A DNA stretch of 18,625 bases. It comes from an uncultured Clostridia bacterium (GTDB lineage Bacteria > Bacillota > Clostridia > Lachnospirales > Anaerotignaceae). How positions within the stretch are numbered: position 1 is the first letter of the stretch; the number at the start of each line of letters is the position of its first letter. Both the position numbers and the translations under genes were made by a program. This document shows, piece after piece, positions 1-7,819 of the stretch. The notes under the pieces were generated by a model. The model did not search any database. It was given only the letters and a program-made list of their open reading frames with translations, and was not told the DNA's origin. The stretch covers positions 1 through 18,625 of the forward strand of contig CALASU010000266.1 of NCBI GenBank assembly GCA_937888765.1. Reading direction: 5' to 3'.

Positions 1-53
1 GAAACTTTTCCCAAGGAAAAAAAGTTTCCCCGTCGAAAATTCCACCTTACAAT

Positions 54-82
54 AAAAAGTCCCTGTTCCGAAGAACAGGGAC
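54..82 (-). terminator. T-box regulated intrinsic terminator
   Basis: A 10-bp GC-rich stem, GTCCCTGTTC / GAACAGGGAC in leftward reading, closes on a small TTCG-type loop (plus 59-82) and is followed by a run of five U (plus 54-58). It follows directly on the T-box sequence, whose 5' part would compete for pairing in the antiterminator form. A second, AT-rich inverted repeat (GAAACTTTT / AAAAGTTTC, plus 1-9 and 20-28) lies further along the leader. No start codon of the regulated gene is visible in positions 1-53. Confidence 0.9.
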
Positions 83-322
83 GAATGATCGTGGTACCAC
101 CCTTGTTACGGTCTTACACATAAGACCGTCACTCTAAGCCGTTAACGCCGACATACGCCGCAGTATACTTTTCTTTTTCCACCACGGAGCCGTATTCTCT
201 TTCAAACATAAGAGAACCGAAAAGACTGCTTCCACATCACGGTACTGAGACTTTCCCACCTGCCGCCTCTCTCTGCAAGTCCTGCCAATGTGTACTCCTT
301 CTTTTCCTAGCCTTTTTCTAAT
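54..322 (-). promoter_or_regulatory. T-box riboswitch leader, probably tRNA-Ala responsive
   Basis: The minus strand carries the canonical T-box core AAGGGTGGTACCACG (plus 90-104), just before a terminator hairpin. The upstream part fits Stem I: GGAAAAGA (plus 300-307) pairs with TCTTTTC (plus 219-225) at the base. An AGTA element on the 5' side (about 293-297) faces a GGAA on the 3' side, as in the loop-E motif of the specifier loop, and AGAGAG plus GGTG elements occur in the distal arm. The triplet after GAA is GCA (plus 227-229), an alanine codon. The UGGU bulge of the T-box would pair with ACCA, consistent with the A discriminator of tRNA-Ala. A 9-bp Stem III hairpin with a 4-base loop lies at about 108-129. 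Uncharged tRNA binding would allow readthrough into a gene beyond the left edge, most simply alaS. T-box identity is firm; the specifier is an inference from position. Confidence 0.93.
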
Positions 323-328
323 GATTAG

Positions 329-357
329 ATTATAGACAGCCGAAATTCGTTTGTCAA
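329..357 (-). promoter_or_regulatory. Sigma-A promoter of the T-box transcript
   Basis: Read on the minus strand, a perfect TTGACA (-35, plus positions 352-357) is followed after exactly 17 bases by a perfect TATAAT (-10, plus 329-334). Transcription would begin near 322 and run leftward into the T-box leader. It lies just downstream of the regulator gene ending at 377, so the leftward gene has its own start signal although it is co-oriented with rpoN and the regulator. Confidence 0.9.
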
Positions 358-376
358 GGCGGGCAATACAATTTTT

Positions 377-1810
377 TTATGGTAACATCTCCCGCAGGGT
401 ATCGCCCATCCGTTTCAGCCCCACTTCGATCTTATCATCAGAAAGATTGGCAAAGCTCAGACGGATATGCGTATCCTCTGTCCCGTGAATGTCATACTGA
501 CTGCCGGGGATCAGCATTACGTTTTTCTCTAACATGCGATTACAGAACTGCTCTGCCGAGATGCCCTCGGGCAGTTTCAGCCACAGACTGACACCGCCGT
601 CCGGCTGAATATAGCTGACCTGCGGCAGATATCTGCGGATCATCGAAAGCATTTTTCGATATTTCCCACTGCCATAGCGGCGGGTTTCTGCAGCGTGCTT
701 CTCCCAACCGTTTTCCTCGAGATAATACGCCATCGCCCTTTGCAGAAAGCCCGATGTGGAAATATCTGTTGTATATTTCGCTTCCATTACTACCTGCTGT
801 ATCTTCTTCGGCAATACCAACAGCCCCATACGAAGCCCCGGCATCAGGATCTTGGAAAAGCTCTTGATATAAATGACACGATTCTTATAATCCAATGCCT
901 TCAGCGGCACAAGCGGCTCTTTGCCATAATGGAAATCATAAAAATCATCTTCCTCTATGATATAGGTATCATAGGCTTCGGCAAGTTCCAGAAGACGGCG
1001 TTTTTTCTCCATAGAATAGGATATGCCCGTCGGGGTCTGAAAATACGCCATCATATACAGAAAACGAGGATGATACAGCTTCAGATAATCTTCCAGAATC
1101 GCCAGATCCATGCCGTCCTGTTCCAGCGGAATCTCAATCAGCTTCGCCCCGCGGGAAAGGAACGCTCCTACCGCACCGTAAAAAGTTGGCTTTTCCACAA
1201 AAACAATATCGCCATAACGAAGCATTGCCTTTGCAATAATATCAATCCCCTGCTGAGCCCCCGAAATGATCTGCACACTTTCAGCACTTGTTTGGATGCC
1301 ATGTTCTTTCAGATAGCTGCATAACTGCTGTCTGAGGGGTTCATAGCCCATACTGTCCATATAGCGGAACGCACCGCCCTTTTCCCGCTCCAGTACCGCA
1401 TCAAAGGCACGCTTGAATGCGTCCACAGGAAACATCTCATGCGGCAGAGAAGTACTTGTGAAATTGATTGCATTTTCTGCCAGAAGCCCGCTTTCAAAGG
1501 AATGCAGATTACGGTTTGCCACAGGCTCGGAAATATGCTCTACAGGCAGAGGAGATACAAACGTACCGCTTCCCCTGCGGGAATACACAAGCTGTTTCTG
1601 TTCCAGATACTTATATGCCGTTACAATCGTAACCGTATTCACACCCATCTGCTCCGCCAATTTGCGAATCGGCGGCAATTTCTGATTTGCGGACAGACTT
1701 CCCTCTGTAATCAGAGCAGAGATACCCTCTGCAAGCTGCTGATATAAAGGACTATTTTCTGTCTTGTCTAATGCAATCGAAGAAATCGAAAAAAGTATGT
1801 CTGTTTTCAT
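377..1810 (-). CDS. MocR-family GntR/aminotransferase-fold transcriptional regulator
   Basis: A 477-residue protein with the two-part MocR/PdxR architecture. An N-terminal GntR winged helix (about residues 12-87) contains LPPIRKLAEQMGVNTVTI, where the recognition helix lies. A fold-type I aminotransferase domain follows (about 112-475). Residues EKPTFYG (206-212) and EEDDFYDF (286-293) match the family, and SFSKILMPGLRMG places the probable PLP Schiff-base lysine at K320. Members use PLP as a cofactor or effector to control vitamin B6, GABA, taurine or other amine metabolism; the target cannot be told here because no metabolic gene is adjacent. It starts at ATG 1810 behind a weak purine-rich site and lies 21 nt downstream of rpoN, so co-transcription is likely. 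No terminator hairpin is obvious between its stop and the T-box promoter. Family assignment is strong, substrate unknown. Confidence 0.92.
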   Translation of the reverse strand: MKTDILFSISSIALDKTENSPLYQQLAEGISALITEGSLSANQKLPPIRKLAEQMGVNTVTIVTAYKYLEQKQLVYSRRGSGTFVSPLPVEHISEPVANRNLHSFESGLLAENAINFTSTSLPHEMFPVDAFKRAFDAVLEREKGGAFRYMDSMGYEPLRQQLCSYLKEHGIQTSAESVQIISGAQQGIDIIAKAMLRYGDIVFVEKPTFYGAVGAFLSRGAKLIEIPLEQDGMDLAILEDYLKLYHPRFLYMMAYFQTPTGISYSMEKKRRLLELAEAYDTYIIEEDDFYDFHYGKEPLVPLKALDYKNRVIYIKSFSKILMPGLRMGLLVLPKKIQQVVMEAKYTTDISTSGFLQRAMAYYLEENGWEKHAAETRRYGSGKYRKMLSMIRRYLPQVSYIQPDGGVSLWLKLPEGISAEQFCNRMLEKNVMLIPGSQYDIHGTEDTHIRLSFANLSDDKIEVGLKRMGDTLREMLP

Positions 1811-1831
1811 TTATATTCTTCTTTCTCTGTC

Positions 1832-3190
1832 TTAAAATGTCTTTCTGCCTGCCGCTCCGGGGATTTCCATACCTTCCCGATATTTCGCCACTGTACGGCG
1901 GGAAATCTGAATCCCCTCTGCCGTCAGCCGTTCCGTCAGCTCACGGTCACTGAGTGGCTTATGCTTATCTTCTTCTGCGATCAGGGTACGGATGCGCTGA
2001 CGGATGCTGTCCGCCGAAACGACTTCTTCCCCCTCTGCCGCAAGTGCTTTTGAGAAAAACGCATGGAGCGGGAAAACACCCCGTTCACATTGTAAATACT
2101 TTTCCTTTACAGCACGGCTCACTGTAGATTCATGCATCTGCAGTTCCTCCGCCACATCTGCCATTTTTAAAGGCTGCAGCTTTCCGTCAGGCTGTAAAAA
2201 AAAGGGGTTCTGCCGTCTGACAATACATTCCGCTGTCTGCTGCAGGGTACTCTCTCTCCTGGAAATGCACTGTAACGCCCATTCCGCCTGTTTCAGCTTA
2301 TCGGAAATATATTCCGCGGTTTCGGTTTCCGCACCCTCCCGCAGCAGTTTCACGTAAGAAGCACTGATCTGCAGATGCGGTGTGACCGAACGGTTTACTG
2401 TTACCAGAAGTTCTCCGTTTCTTTGTTCCACCAGAATATCGGGAATGATATATCTTACAGGGTCTTCTCCCCGAAAGCCGCTTCCCGGCTTTGGCGCACA
2501 GGAGCGAATTTCTGCCAGTGCCGCCGTCACTTCTGCCACAGAAACCTTACACTGCTTTGCCAGATAGGAAAGGCGGTTTTTCGCCAGTTCCTCCAGATGC
2601 TGTTGCACAATGCGGCACGCCAGTTCCGAAGCCGCTTTCTGTCTGAGCTGTATCAGCAGACACTCTTTCAGATTCCTTGCGCCGACTCCGGCGGGGTCAA
2701 GGCTCTGGAACTGTTCCAGTATTCTTGCCGCAGTTCTTTCCTTTAAATGATATCTTTCTATGAGCGTCCCAACAGCATCTGCTTCCAGATAACCGCTCTC
2801 TGCCGTACTCTCCGCCAGAAAGCGCAGTACCTTTTTATGATCCTCGGGTATTTTCAGAATATTGATCTGAAACAGCAGATATTCCCGCAGGCTCTGTGTT
2901 TCCTTCTGCCCAAAACGGCTGTCCTCCTGCTCCTGCTCTGCCGTTTCCTGTTCTATGTGATAATAACCACGGTTCTGCTCATCGGCTTCCTGCAGCCATT
3001 CCAGCTTCTGCAGAAGTTTTTCCGAGCGTTCTTCCGGTTCTTCCTCTGTCCATTCCAAAAGGGGATTTTCTTCTGCAAGCTCTTTGGCATATTCCGAAAG
3101 CGCAAGTGCGTGCATCTGCAGAATCTCCACAGACTGCTGCATCCGCTGGGATAACACCTGCTTCTGCTGAAGCTGTAAGGATAAATCCAT
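1832..3190 (-). CDS. rpoN: RNA polymerase sigma-54 factor
   Basis: A 452-residue RpoN. The N-terminal region I is glutamine/leucine rich (residues 3-46, QQKQVLSQRMQQSVEILQM), the part that contacts AAA+ enhancer-binding activators. An acidic linker (47-95) follows, then the core-binding region with SLDPAGVGARNLKECL (163-178) and PKPGSGF (233-239). A helix-turn-helix is near 342-365 (ESTVSRAVKEKYL), and the diagnostic RpoN box reads SRRTVAKYR (430-438), with Ser in place of the usual first Ala. It directs core polymerase to -24/-12 promoters and needs an activator ATPase; none is encoded in the window. Start ATG 3190 follows a strong AAGGAGGGGG site. It is first in a leftward pair with the MocR gene. 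Length is typical for the family. Confidence 0.96.
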   Translation of the reverse strand: MDLSLQLQQKQVLSQRMQQSVEILQMHALALSEYAKELAEENPLLEWTEEEPEERSEKLLQKLEWLQEADEQNRGYYHIEQETAEQEQEDSRFGQKETQSLREYLLFQINILKIPEDHKKVLRFLAESTAESGYLEADAVGTLIERYHLKERTAARILEQFQSLDPAGVGARNLKECLLIQLRQKAASELACRIVQQHLEELAKNRLSYLAKQCKVSVAEVTAALAEIRSCAPKPGSGFRGEDPVRYIIPDILVEQRNGELLVTVNRSVTPHLQISASYVKLLREGAETETAEYISDKLKQAEWALQCISRRESTLQQTAECIVRRQNPFFLQPDGKLQPLKMADVAEELQMHESTVSRAVKEKYLQCERGVFPLHAFFSKALAAEGEEVVSADSIRQRIRTLIAEEDKHKPLSDRELTERLTAEGIQISRRTVAKYREGMEIPGAAGRKTF

Positions 3191-3240
3191 ATCGTTCCCC
3201 CTCCTTCCCTGTCGCTTTTTTTGTAATTTCCTCTGATTTT

Positions 3241-3269
3241 ATCATACACGCCTGCCCTTAAGCAAGCAA
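3241..3269 (-). promoter_or_regulatory. Candidate promoter for rpoN
   Basis: On the minus strand TTGCTT (plus 3264-3269) is separated by 17 bases from TATGAT (plus 3241-3246). Transcription would start near 3234, about 45 nt before the rpoN ATG. The match is 4/6 and 5/6 to the sigma-A consensus; this is inference from pattern and spacing only. Confidence 0.5.
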
Positions 3270-3574
3270 TGACGCTTTTCTTCCCCTTTTTAAACAGCCT
3301 GCTCTTATTTTGGTGCAATCTCCCGAAAAAAGTACCCAAATAAACATAAGATTATGGTAATAAATAAACATTTACTTTTGTAAATAATAAGTGTAAACTA
3401 TAAACAAGGTTTTCATTTTCTGCAAATTGTGCAAAAAGGATGCTCTTTGTGGGAAATGATACTTTTCAGACATGCAAAAATATAGATTTTAAGATGTTTT
3501 TGCAGAAAATATGGTGGGACGAGGTGAAATTTCTTTCTAAAAAAAAGTTTTTTCGCTTTTTTTCTGTAAAAATA

Positions 3575-3603
3575 TTGAGAAATTCTTATTTTTGTATTAA
3601 AAT
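3575..3603 (+). promoter_or_regulatory. Candidate promoter of the rnf operon
   Basis: TTGAGA (3575-3580), a 17-base spacer and TAAAAT (3598-3603) give a plausible sigma-A promoter. The start site near 3610 would leave a leader of roughly 85 nt before rnfC, including the small hairpin at 3652-3666. The surrounding DNA is very AT-rich, so chance matches are possible. Confidence 0.5.
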
Positions 3604-3695
3604 ATTGCTGTTATATATAGCTGTATTTTTATAAAAGTATAACTGAAAACCGTGCCTACCCGGCACACGACAAAATTTGAACAGAGGGGGATAAT

Positions 3696-5093
3696 ATGCA
3701 AACTTTAACGTTCAAACGCGGCGTACACCCTCCCGATGGGAAAGCACTGGCAAAAGACCAGCCCATCAAGGTGATTATGCCCAAAGAAGGCTCTGAAATG
3801 TTCTACCCTATGAGCCAGCACATCGGTGCTCCTTGTGATCCACTGGTAGCTGTTGGTGATTATGTAAAAGTAGGACAGAAAATCGCTGAATCCGGCGCAT
3901 TTATGTCTTCTCCTATCTTCGCTTCCGTTTCCGGCGAAGTAGTAGATATCAGACCTATGCTGGTACCCGGCGGTGCTATGGTAAAATCCATCGTTGTGAA
4001 AAATGATGGCAAAATGGAAGAGATCGAAGGTCTCAACGAAGGTAAAGATTACACAACTATGACAAACGACGAAATCCTGGCAGCAATCAAAAATGCCGGC
4101 GTTGTTGGTCTGGGTGGTGCGGGCTTCCCCACACACGTAAAACTGAACCCTCCCAAAGACACACCTATCGATCACATCCTGATCAATGCGGCTGAATGTG
4201 AACCTTACCTCACATGTGACTACCGCCTGATGATCGAAGAACCCGAAAGAATTGTAAGAGGTCTGCAGATCATGCTGAAACTGCATCCCAATGCAAAAGG
4301 CGTTATCGGTATCGAAGATAACAAGCCCGAAGCAATTGCATCCATGCAGAAAGCATGTGAAGGTATTTCCAATATCACAGTACAGCCTCTGACAACAAAA
4401 TTCCCTCAGGGTTCTGAAAAACACCTGATTTACGCTATCACAAAGAGAGAAGTAAAATCCGGTGCTCTGCCCGCTTCCGCAGGCTGTATCGTAGACAACG
4501 TTGATACAGTTGTTGCTATCGAAAGAGCAATCGAAAAAGGCAGACCTCTGATGAGAAGAATCGTAACTGTTTCCGGTCAGGGTATCAAAAACCCCGGCAA
4601 CTACAAAATCAGAATCGGTATGACTCTGAGAGATCTGGTAGAAGCTATCGGCGGTTTCAAAGAAGAAAACCCTCCCGTAAAACTGATTGCCGGCGGTCCT
4701 ATGATGGGTCCCACACTGTACACACTGGACGTGGCATCCGTTAAAACAACATCCGGTCTGCTGTGCTTCACAAAAGACGAAGCATACATTCCCGAAGAAA
4801 GAAACTGCATCCGCTGCGGTAAATGTGTAGACCACTGCCCTATGGGTCTGATGCCTTTCATGCTGAATGCATTTGCAATCAAAGGTGACGGCGAAGGCTT
4901 CGTAGCACATCACGGTCTGGACTGTATCGAATGTGGTTCCTGCTCTTACGAATGTCCCGCAAAACGTCAGCTGGCACAGTCCATCAGAGCAACTAAGAAA
5001 ATCGAAGCTGGTAAAAAAGCAGCAGCGGCTGCAGCAGCTAGAGCAAAAGCTGAAGCTGAAGCAAAAGCAAAAGCTGAAGCTGAAAAGAAGTAA
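3696..5093 (+). CDS. rnfC: Rnf complex subunit RnfC (electron input subunit)
   Basis: A 465-residue peripheral subunit of the ferredoxin:NAD+ oxidoreductase, homologous to the NADH/FMN-binding subunit of complex I. The glycine-rich segment VGLGGAGFPTH (137-147) is the nucleotide/flavin-binding signature. Two ferredoxin-type [4Fe-4S] sites follow: C371/C374/C377 with C381, and C410/C413/C416 with C420, each ending in CP. Residues 433-465 form a highly charged Lys/Ala/Glu tail. Start ATG 3696 follows AGAGGGGG. It is first in rnfCDGEAB and lies 15 nt before rnfD. The complex oxidises reduced ferredoxin, reduces NAD+ and pumps Na+ or H+. Codon use is strongly biased, as expected for an abundant protein. 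Confidence 0.97.
   Translation: MQTLTFKRGVHPPDGKALAKDQPIKVIMPKEGSEMFYPMSQHIGAPCDPLVAVGDYVKVGQKIAESGAFMSSPIFASVSGEVVDIRPMLVPGGAMVKSIVVKNDGKMEEIEGLNEGKDYTTMTNDEILAAIKNAGVVGLGGAGFPTHVKLNPPKDTPIDHILINAAECEPYLTCDYRLMIEEPERIVRGLQIMLKLHPNAKGVIGIEDNKPEAIASMQKACEGISNITVQPLTTKFPQGSEKHLIYAITKREVKSGALPASAGCIVDNVDTVVAIERAIEKGRPLMRRIVTVSGQGIKNPGNYKIRIGMTLRDLVEAIGGFKEENPPVKLIAGGPMMGPTLYTLDVASVKTTSGLLCFTKDEAYIPEERNCIRCGKCVDHCPMGLMPFMLNAFAIKGDGEGFVAHHGLDCIECGSCSYECPAKRQLAQSIRATKKIEAGKKAAAAAAARAKAEAEAKAKAEAEKK
5016..5090 (+). repeat. Low-complexity Lys/Ala/Glu tail of RnfC
   Basis: The DNA alternates GCA/GCT with GAA or AAA, encoding an alanine run (residues 442-448) and then AKAEAEAKAKAEAEKK at the C terminus. 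Such a sequence should form a charged single alpha-helix or coiled coil. The near-repeat hexamers make the segment prone to length change between strains. Confidence 0.8.
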
Positions 5094-5108
5094 GGGGGAG
5101 AATAAACA

Positions 5109-6068
5109 ATGGCTAATTTTGTAGTATCCGGTACCCCTCATGTGCGTTCCAAAGAATCTATCCAGAGCATTATGCGTGATGTTATCATCGCTCTGGTTCC
5201 TGCAACAGCAGCGGGTATCTTTTATTTCGGTATTCCAGCACTGATCCTGATCATTGCTGCTATCGCATCTGCCGTTTTCTTTGAATGGCTGTATCAGAAA
5301 ATCACTAAAAAACCTATTACAATCAGCGATCTGTCTGCAGTTGTAACAGGTCTGTTACTGGCAATGAACCTGCCCGCAGCAGCTCCCATCTGGGTTGCTA
5401 TCGTAGGTAGTGCATTCGCAATTATTATTGGTAAACAGCTGTTTGGCGGTCTGGGCCAGAACTTCATCAACCCTGCTCTGGCAGGTCGTGCATTCCTGTT
5501 GGCTTCCTACCCCACAGAAATGACAACATGGACAGCACCCGTTGGTTTCAGCGGTGCTGACGCTGTAGCAGTAGCTACACCTCTGGCTGAAATGAAAACA
5601 GGCGCTCTGCCCACAGCTTCCGTTATGGAACTGGCTATGGGTAATGTAGGCGGCTGTATCGGTGAAACATGTGCAATCGCTCTGATCCTGGGCGGTGTTT
5701 ACCTGATCGTAAAACACGTTATCAGCTGGAAAATCCCTGTAATTTACATCGCAACTGTTCTGGTTCTGACAACTCTGATTGGCAGACACGGCGTAAGAAT
5801 GCCCATCCACGAACTGTTTGCAGGCGGTCTGATGCTGGGTGCATTCTTCATGGCAACAGACTATGCTTCTTCTCCCGTAACACCCAAAGGTCAGGTTATC
5901 TTTGCGGTTGGCTGCGGTCTGATCACAACACTGATCCGTATCTTCGGCGGTTACCCTGAAGGCGTATCTTACTCTATCCTGATTATGAACTGCTGTGTAC
6001 CTCTGATCGAAAGATTCACAGAACCTACAATCTTCGGTGCACTGCCTAAAGTGAAGGAGGCGAAATAA
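5109..6068 (+). CDS. rnfD: Rnf complex membrane subunit RnfD
   Basis: A 319-residue polytopic membrane protein of the NqrB/RnfD family, which carries a covalently bound FMN and forms part of the ion-translocating core. Several hydrophobic segments are evident (for example 25-62 and 78-108). The conserved block NPALAGRAFL is at 121-130. The likely flavinylated threonine is T157 in AVAVATPLAEM; the family usually has a Ser or Thr three residues before it, and here that position is alanine. Start ATG 5109 has GGGGGAG in front, 15 nt after rnfC. A strong GGAGG for the next gene lies inside its last codons. Assignment is firm from sequence and operon position. Confidence 0.96.
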   Translation: MANFVVSGTPHVRSKESIQSIMRDVIIALVPATAAGIFYFGIPALILIIAAIASAVFFEWLYQKITKKPITISDLSAVVTGLLLAMNLPAAAPIWVAIVGSAFAIIIGKQLFGGLGQNFINPALAGRAFLLASYPTEMTTWTAPVGFSGADAVAVATPLAEMKTGALPTASVMELAMGNVGGCIGETCAIALILGGVYLIVKHVISWKIPVIYIATVLVLTTLIGRHGVRMPIHELFAGGLMLGAFFMATDYASSPVTPKGQVIFAVGCGLITTLIRIFGGYPEGVSYSILIMNCCVPLIERFTEPTIFGALPKVKEAK

Positions 6069-6071
6069 GGC

Positions 6072-6608
6072 ATGAACTCTAAAGAAATTATGAGACCTGC
6101 AATTGTTCTGCTGTTAATCGCAGGTATCGCTGCCGCACTGTTGGGTATGGTATCTGAAGTAACAAAAGAACCCATCGCTCTGCAGGAACAGATGACACTG
6201 AATGCATCCATGACAGCAGTTATGCCTGATGCTTCTGCATTTGAACAGGTAGAAATCGAACCCACAGGCGCTGTAACAGCTGTATACAAAGCAGATAACG
6301 GCGGTCTGGTTATCACAACAGCTCCCGGCGGTTTCGGCGGTGCTGTAAACACAATGGTTGGTATTGGTGCAGACGGCGTTGTAACAGGCGTACGTGTAAC
6401 AGGCCACTCCGAAACACCCGGTCTGGGTGCAAAAGCAACTGAACCCGCTTTCTATGAACAGTTCAACGGCGTATCCGGTACTGTAGCAGTTACAAAAGAC
6501 GGCGGCGACATCGTTCCTATCACATCTTCCACAATCACTTCCAGAGCCGTATGTGCAGGCGTACAGGAAGCATTAGATTGGGCAGCAGCGAATGGAGGTG
6601 CTAATTGA
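6072..6608 (+). CDS. rnfG: Rnf complex FMN-binding subunit RnfG
   Basis: A 178-residue protein with one N-terminal membrane helix (about 8-28) and an extracytoplasmic FMN-binding domain of the NqrC/RnfG type. The C-terminal flavinylation motif reads TSSTITS (151-157), so T154 is the expected phosphodiester-linked FMN threonine, matching the [ST]GAT pattern loosely. PGLGAK (116-121) is another family signature. It passes electrons between the membrane flavin/iron centres of Rnf. It begins 3 nt after rnfD with its GGAGG site inside rnfD, and its TGA overlaps the ATG of rnfE by one base, so translation is tightly coupled. Confidence 0.96.
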   Translation: MNSKEIMRPAIVLLLIAGIAAALLGMVSEVTKEPIALQEQMTLNASMTAVMPDASAFEQVEIEPTGAVTAVYKADNGGLVITTAPGGFGGAVNTMVGIGADGVVTGVRVTGHSETPGLGAKATEPAFYEQFNGVSGTVAVTKDGGDIVPITSSTITSRAVCAGVQEALDWAAANGGAN

Positions 6609-7204
6609 TGGCTAATCCCGTAAAGATCATCAAAAACGGCATTATCGATGAAAACCCCACCTTTGTACAGGTTATCGGTATGTGTCCTACACTGGGGGTA
6701 ACATCTTCTGCAATCAATGGTATTGGTATGGGTCTGGCTGCAACAGCAGTACTGGTATTTGCGAACATTTTCGTATCCCTGCTGAGAAAAGTAATTCCCG
6801 ATACAGTACGTATCCCTTGCTTTATCGTAGTTATTGCAACATTCGTAACAATCATCGAATTTGCAATGAAGGCTTATGTTCCTTCCCTGTATGCTACACT
6901 GGGTCTGTTCATTCCACTGATCGTAGTTAACTGTCTGATCCTGGCTCGTGCGGAAGCATTTGCTTCCAAAAACGGTCCTTTCGATGCTGCAATGGACGGT
7001 ATCGGTATGGGTCTGGGCTTCACAGTTGGTCTGGGCGTTCTGGGTCTGGTTCGTGAATTCATCGGTTCCGGTACAGCATTTGGTATCACAGTGCTGCCCG
7101 AAGCATTCCCCAGAACTCTGCTGTTCGTAATGGCTCCCGGTGGTTTCTTCACACTGGCATTTGTAATGGCAGCTCTGAACCACATGAGAAATAAAAAAGC
7201 ATAA
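6608..7204 (+). CDS. rnfE: Rnf complex membrane subunit RnfE
   Basis: A 198-residue hydrophobic protein of the NqrD/RnfE family, one of a pair of related six-helix subunits (with RnfA) that form the membrane core and coordinate an iron-sulfur centre with conserved cysteines. ENPTFVQVIGMCPTLGVT near the N terminus is the family signature, with Cys in the first half-helix and a second conserved Cys in the related NCLILARAEAFA segment. I chose ATG 6608 rather than the TTG one codon earlier: ATG overlaps the rnfG stop as TGATG and has GGAGG at 6595-6599. Downstream, rnfA follows after 16 nt. Confidence 0.95.
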   Translation: MANPVKIIKNGIIDENPTFVQVIGMCPTLGVTSSAINGIGMGLAATAVLVFANIFVSLLRKVIPDTVRIPCFIVVIATFVTIIEFAMKAYVPSLYATLGLFIPLIVVNCLILARAEAFASKNGPFDAAMDGIGMGLGFTVGLGVLGLVREFIGSGTAFGITVLPEAFPRTLLFVMAPGGFFTLAFVMAALNHMRNKKA

Positions 7205-7220
7205 GAAGGAGGGGAAATAA

Positions 7221-7799
7221 ATGAATCTGATTTTATTGGTATTGGCCGGCATTTTCGTAAATAACTACGTATTGTCCCAGTTCTTAGGTATCTGTCCCTT
7301 CCTCGGTGTTTCCAAAAAAGTAGACACTGCGGCTGGTATGGGTATGGCCGTTATCTTCGTTATGGCGCTGGCAGCAGCTGCATCCTGGCTGGTATATGCA
7401 CTGATTCTGGTGCCCCTGAACATTACATATCTGTACAACATCGCGTTCATTCTGCTGATCGCTTCCCTGGTACAGTTCGTAGAAATGTTCCTGAAAAAAT
7501 CTGCACCCGCTCTGTATCAGGCACTGGGCGTATTCCTGCCCCTGATCACAACAAACTGTGCCGTACTGGGTGTAGCTGTAACAAACATGCAGAGAGGCTA
7601 CAACTTCATCGAATCCGTACTGAACGCAGTTGGTGGTGCTGCCGGTTTCGCACTGGCTATCATCCTGTTCGCTGGTATTCGTGAAAGAATTGCTGATAAT
7701 GACACACCGAAAGCCTTCGATGGTTTCCCTATGGCTCTGATCACAGCTGGTCTGATGTCCATCGCATTCCTGGGCTTCTCCGGTCTGATCAAACTGTAA
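7221..7799 (+). CDS. rnfA: Rnf complex membrane subunit RnfA
   Basis: A 192-residue six-helix membrane protein of the NqrE/RnfA family. The signature NNYVLSQFLGICPFLGVSK lies at residues 14-32 and a second conserved ITTNCAVLGVA near 112-122; the two cysteines correspond to those that bind the intramembrane [2Fe-2S] centre in related complexes. RnfA resembles RnfE in an inverted-topology manner. ATG 7221 follows AAGGAGGGG. It lies 16 nt after rnfE and 20 nt before rnfB, inside the operon. Confidence 0.96.
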   Translation: MNLILLVLAGIFVNNYVLSQFLGICPFLGVSKKVDTAAGMGMAVIFVMALAAAASWLVYALILVPLNITYLYNIAFILLIASLVQFVEMFLKKSAPALYQALGVFLPLITTNCAVLGVAVTNMQRGYNFIESVLNAVGGAAGFALAIILFAGIRERIADNDTPKAFDGFPMALITAGLMSIAFLGFSGLIKL

Positions 7800-7819
7800 T
7801 AGAAGGAGGGTAAAAGAAT

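Larger units (their letters stand above)
3191..3695. other. AT-rich divergent intergenic region between rpoN and rnfC
   Basis: About 500 bases with no convincing gene. It holds the rpoN promoter (3241-3269), several AATAAACA/TAAAC words (about 3340-3406), a perfect 16-base palindrome at 3370-3385 (ATTTAC TTTT GTAAAT), homopolymer-rich DNA near 3539-3563, the candidate rnf promoter (3575-3603), and a small leader hairpin GTGCC/GGCAC at 3652-3666 that is not followed by a T run. The palindrome could be an operator for the divergent genes, but I cannot name a regulator. A 64-codon open frame at 3440-3634 has no ribosome binding site and is probably chance. Confidence 0.6.

Noticed and set aside
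3440..3634. A 64-codon plus-strand frame upstream of rnfC
   Set aside because: AT-rich Phe/Lys/Leu composition, no binding site, and it runs through the candidate promoter.
3705..5141. A 478-codon open frame on the minus strand opposite rnfC, and similar long antisense frames opposite mreB (9119-10207), mrdA (13334-14560), rnfB (7598-8521) and rnfE/rnfG (6452-7252)
   Set aside because: They mirror strongly codon-biased genes, are rich in Cys, Phe, His and Thr with no recognisable domains, and have no ribosome binding sites. The sense-strand genes are unambiguous.
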